A DNA stretch of 64,000 bases from Brassica napus (Eukaryota; Streptophyta; Magnoliopsida; Brassicales; Brassicaceae), in assembly GCF_020379485.1 (NCBI RefSeq), contig NC_063439.1:8720466-8784465 (forward strand), written 5' to 3'. This document shows, piece by piece, positions 60,536 through 64,000 of the stretch; the first letter of the stretch is position 1, and each line of letters begins with the position of its first letter. The translations under genes and the position numbers were made by a program. Below the pieces are notes generated by a model, which was given only the letters and a program-made list of their open reading frames with translations, was not told where the DNA came from and did not search any database.

Positions 60536-63500
60536 TCAGTAAACAGAGTTTGAAACAGGAATGCGAGTTATTTCTCTTCCCCAGACCTTTGATTTTGTAG
60601 TTCTCCAGCCTCCTGAATCTTGCTGCTGCGTTGGGGAGTATGCAAATCTCTCTATTGACTTAAACACATCACTCTTGTCCGCATCTGTATTGCTGACATC
60701 AGGAGATTCCTACAAAACCAATAGTAAGATTGTTGTTTATTCCTACAATGAAATCGATCTGAAACTATATTTTGACACATCAAATAAGATGTTAGACTTT
60801 GGCTTGAAAGCATTAAACTCATCTTAGTTCAATCTCAATTTGTTCAGATTGCTAGTCTTATATAAGAGTGAGGCGTGCAAGAATACCTCATGCTTTAATG
60901 CTTTTTCCTTGCTTGCATCATCTTCTGTGACATCTACTTGACCAGCAAAGAACAAAATCTGCCAATAAGTAAAAATTCTGATATTAGCAGAGGTCAAGAC
61001 AATGGACCAAATCATTATGAAGAATCACTACTAAAGCCGGCTTACTTTGCTTAGAAAGTGAACATTTGATGAATCAGTAGCCTTAACTTGCACTCCGAGA
61101 CACCTATTTGGGATACTACAGAAAGGGCAAAAGATGGTATTGAAAACACATCCATCTTGCTGGCACCAAACACCCTGACCTTTTGCGCTTTCAGAACTTC
61201 TGCAGAGTCTCTGATTAACTGATGCGCAATCTGTCATGACAACTGAAACACTTGTCGCCGTTTCTTCAGGACCAGTTCCTAATGTTTCTTTCAGGAGAGA
61301 CAGCAAATACGTTTTGGACGACGAAGTCATCACGCATTTGGGATGTGATTGGCTCTCAGGGTGACCTAAAGAACTTCTGCAGAGTGAACAAGATATTTTC
61401 ATCACTCTCTGATTCACTTCTGGAAAAGCATATACATTGTTGTTTTGGGATCTTGATTCGGTACTCCCTAGCCCAAATTCAATTCTTCTGGTGAAACTTG
61501 TGTGATCTGTGGGTCTGGTACTGGTACTAGGAGCATTACTGTTTTCTTCTTCAAGGTCAATGACTGGAGAGCTTGTAAATTTTCTTCTCTTCAAAGCATG
61601 GGAATTTACACTCATGTTCAAAGGTGACTCTGCTCCAAGAGGAGATTTTCTTAAATTTCCAGTAGATATACGCTGCTTTAGGAATTCATCAGGAGACCTC
61701 GGAGATCTCAGACCTGTTGCTGGGCTAGAGCTCTCGTTCTTCGAGAAAGAACATGGACTGGCTCCAGAAATACCTTTGAACATACCAGAGATTTCCTTAA
61801 CAAATGCTGTTTCAGGATCTTCATCACAATTGGTTACAGAAGACACCTCACAGTACCTGCACATAGCAGTTTTTTAGTTTGCAGAAACATATGTATAGTA
61901 TAAACTTGCATTCTGCAGTATTTTAATAAAAAATTCGCATGACATGCTAGTTCTTAAGTTGAAGCTACCTCTAACAATCATGCCACTTTAGAGCAATTAT
62001 TCCTCATTATACTTATATGGTGTGAATCTAATAAATTTTCGGTAAGTATTAAGCAAAACTTGTCAGATATATTTACCCAGGCTCAGGTTGGACCTCACAC
62101 TCAAGGTCAATGACTTCTTCCTCTTTAACTTGAACGAATGTTTGAGAAGGTATGTCACCTACAGATGATAACTGAGAAATGGAGGTTCCGTAGTTCACAC
62201 CAGAAAGCCGCATGGATCTCGAGCCTTCGGCTATTTTTGGTTTCCAGTCTTCATTCATAAAATCATATTTTGGATTTGAACTTGTATTGTCCTCCACTTT
62301 CACCACCTTACCCTGCACAAAAATTCATGAGAAAACACCACAAACCAGAAAACATATTTGCTTTTAGAATGTACTTTTGGTTCTGCATGATTGCATTCCT
62401 TCTGAATCTGATTTTCCTTCTTTATGCATTCCTTTCCTAGGTTTTCCGAAGAAAAATTCTGCTCAACTGTATGATCCTGGGACCCTAACATCTTACTGTC
62501 GACTCGTTCCTGCATGCAATTCTCGAACTTTAATGTTTATGTAATAAAGTTTCTCGGAAGGGGCTGAGATGGTTTGAACCTTGGCACTGTTGAAAAAAGA
62601 TCTTAACCCTTCCATAGATTCTTCAAAATTATCATACAGTTTGATAGACTGCCTTAGCCACTTTGAAATAGACGCCCTGTTCCGTTGTTCTCTGTATCGC
62701 TCATCTGGACACCAAAACAAAGAAAAGTTCTCATAGCTGAAACAGAACAAAATGTTTTAATAGTGTTGAGCAGTGATTATTTGAAATCTTATAAGTACCT
62801 AAGAATATGATGGCCCCATAATCAAACCTATGCCGGATACACCGCCCTGTAAAGAAAAACACCATGATGAATAGCCTGTTACAGAGTTAAAATTAACTGG
62901 AAGTTAAGTAACAGAAAGCAAGTTAGCACATCGAACCTGCTGCTTGATTCAAAGCACGATAGGCTTGTTGGCAATACCAGTCACTCCCTCCAAGAAGGTT
63001 CTTAGATGATTTATACGTATCATTATATTTTTTCTTTAGTCCGACTTGAAGATCATGCCTGTCAATAAAGCGACTCGTTAGAAAACAGTACTCTGAAGAA
63101 GATCAGAAACAAAGCTGACGACTTTAAAAGAGAAATAGAAATCTTACAAGTTTGGAAATGGAATGCCAACAATTATCTGTGATTAATCATCAAGGTTAAC
63201 AGGCCATTCATTAACCAAATTGACCAGTATAAATCCCATTTGTCCTAAAGCCGCAGTAAAGGGTTACTGTGAATGACTAAACAAAATACCAAGACAATGC
63301 ACTTGAAAAGGATACAACCGCCCTGGCGTTGTCATCAGCAAAGTCAATTCCTTCTGAAACCTGTGAGAAACATGTAGACTAACTCATATCTCAAATCCAT
63401 TTACACCTATATCTTAGGATCGTATTGCTCCCTTTAATTGTACACCAATTATAGAAATCAAGAATGAAAAATGACAAACCTTTCCTCTAAAAACTGCAAA

Positions 63501-63929
63501 AAATGCAGCTCCTTTCTTGGAATCATCCTGAGCCTCAGTTTTAACTAGCCCTGCTTTCTTTAATCTTCTATTTCTTCCAATCAATCTGTTCTTCCCGCGG
63601 ATAGAATCATAATAACCCTTCAGAACAGAATCGAATTCATCCTGGGCTCCTCCTCTCGGCTCTGTAACAAAGGACAATTTATTTGCGGTTTTGACAATAA
63701 AACAAAATGCATCACTATATGATTTTTTCTGGAACAGTTTCTACATGATCATAGAAGGTAAAAGTGACCCACCAACAAAGAGGTCCTTCTTCAAGCAGAG
63801 CCGAGACCATTGCCCAGTTTCACGCCAACGAGTGCAGAGTTTTTCCATCAACTTATAGCTTGGAAAGAATACAAGCGAGCCACCTGGAACAATAGTGCAA
63901 ACTTCTTCCAACGATTTCCCTAGCGCATC
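60536..63929 (-). CDS. RAD3/XPD-family DNA helicase, FANCJ-like, C-terminal part
   Basis: An iron-sulphur-type superfamily 2 DNA helicase related to FANCJ/BRIP1, which acts in crosslink repair and recombination. The N-terminal exons lie beyond the right edge. Visible exons, in transcript order: 63929-63773, 63661-63480, 63360-63316, 63176-63148, 63058-62937, 62846-62799, 62704-62580, 62509-62375, 62312-62077, 61856-61046, 60958-60887 and 60709-60536. The second helicase lobe is complete: motif IV (VPGGSLVFFPSY), motif V (GKVSEGIDFADDNARAV) and motif VI (NQAAG/RCIRHRFDYGA). A tail of about 475 residues follows, with Cys pairs (CSLCRSS ... GVWCQQDGC ... CPFCSIPNRC) that could bind zinc. It ends ITRIPVSNSVY. 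The exon 62580 donor with a 70-base intron is the least certain junction. It corresponds to the At1g20720 position. Confidence 0.9.
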
Positions 63930-64000
63930 CTTCAAAGAAAAGTAGAGGATCGTGTCAATAGACAAAAACAATGCATCTCAGTACAAAAACAACAGATTTA

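Noticed and set aside
61252..61877. Plus-strand frames over the helicase tail
   Set aside because: They are shadows of the large minus-strand helicase exon 61856-61046.

Overview
This is plant nuclear DNA, almost certainly from Brassica or a close relative in the tribe Brassiceae. It has plant introns with GT/AG borders, AT-rich intergenic DNA, and eight host loci whose order and strand match my memory of the Arabidopsis chromosome 1 interval At1g20620 to At1g20720: CAT3 (+), CAT1 (+), NLP4 (+), PBL21 (-), BRD1 (-), HMGB2/3 (+), WOX14/10 (+) and a RAD3/FANCJ-like helicase (-). The spaces between the genes are much larger than in Arabidopsis because they are filled with transposable elements. 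Exon coordinates were worked out by hand from splice sites and family knowledge; no alignment was run.

Layout. 1-1639: the 3' part of an LTR retrotransposon that has landed inside exon 3 of a CAT3-like catalase (1640-3436), removing that gene's first 57 codons. 4050-6148: an intact four-intron CAT1-like catalase with a G-box/TATA promoter. 6150-26300: about 20 kb of elements, including a PIF/Harbinger-like element (6815-8574) with two captured gene pieces, a Helitron (9877-13442) with a phosphofructokinase piece, a SINE nested in a MITE, a second Helitron, a hAT MITE with an internal tRNA-like sequence, a complete 4.3-kb MULE (19537-23842) with a dead transposase and an intact antisense zinc-finger gene, and a retroposon. 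27304-30563: NLP4. 31013-32664: PBL21 kinase, convergent with NLP4. 34279-41410: a retroposon, a long Helitron carrying LEA2 and N-carbamoylputrescine amidase pieces, and a sister copy of the second Helitron. 43187-46574: BRD1. 46600-55730: a minisatellite, two non-autonomous MULEs with long terminal inverted repeats, MITEs and another retroposon. 56288-57386: HMGB. 58704-59773: WOX14/10. 60536-63929: the C-terminal exons of the helicase, which runs off the right edge.

The host genes do not form a pathway. They cover peroxide removal (catalases), nitrate-responsive transcription (NLP4), cytoplasmic kinase signalling (PBL21), chromatin (BRD1, HMGB), vascular and meristem development (WOX) and DNA repair (helicase). 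I see no wholly new biological system. The most interesting content is the freshly disrupted catalase with an LTR promoter pointing into it, three elements carrying pieces of five different host genes, and very clear insertion footprints, including one retroposition footprint that is little more than a poly(A) tail.
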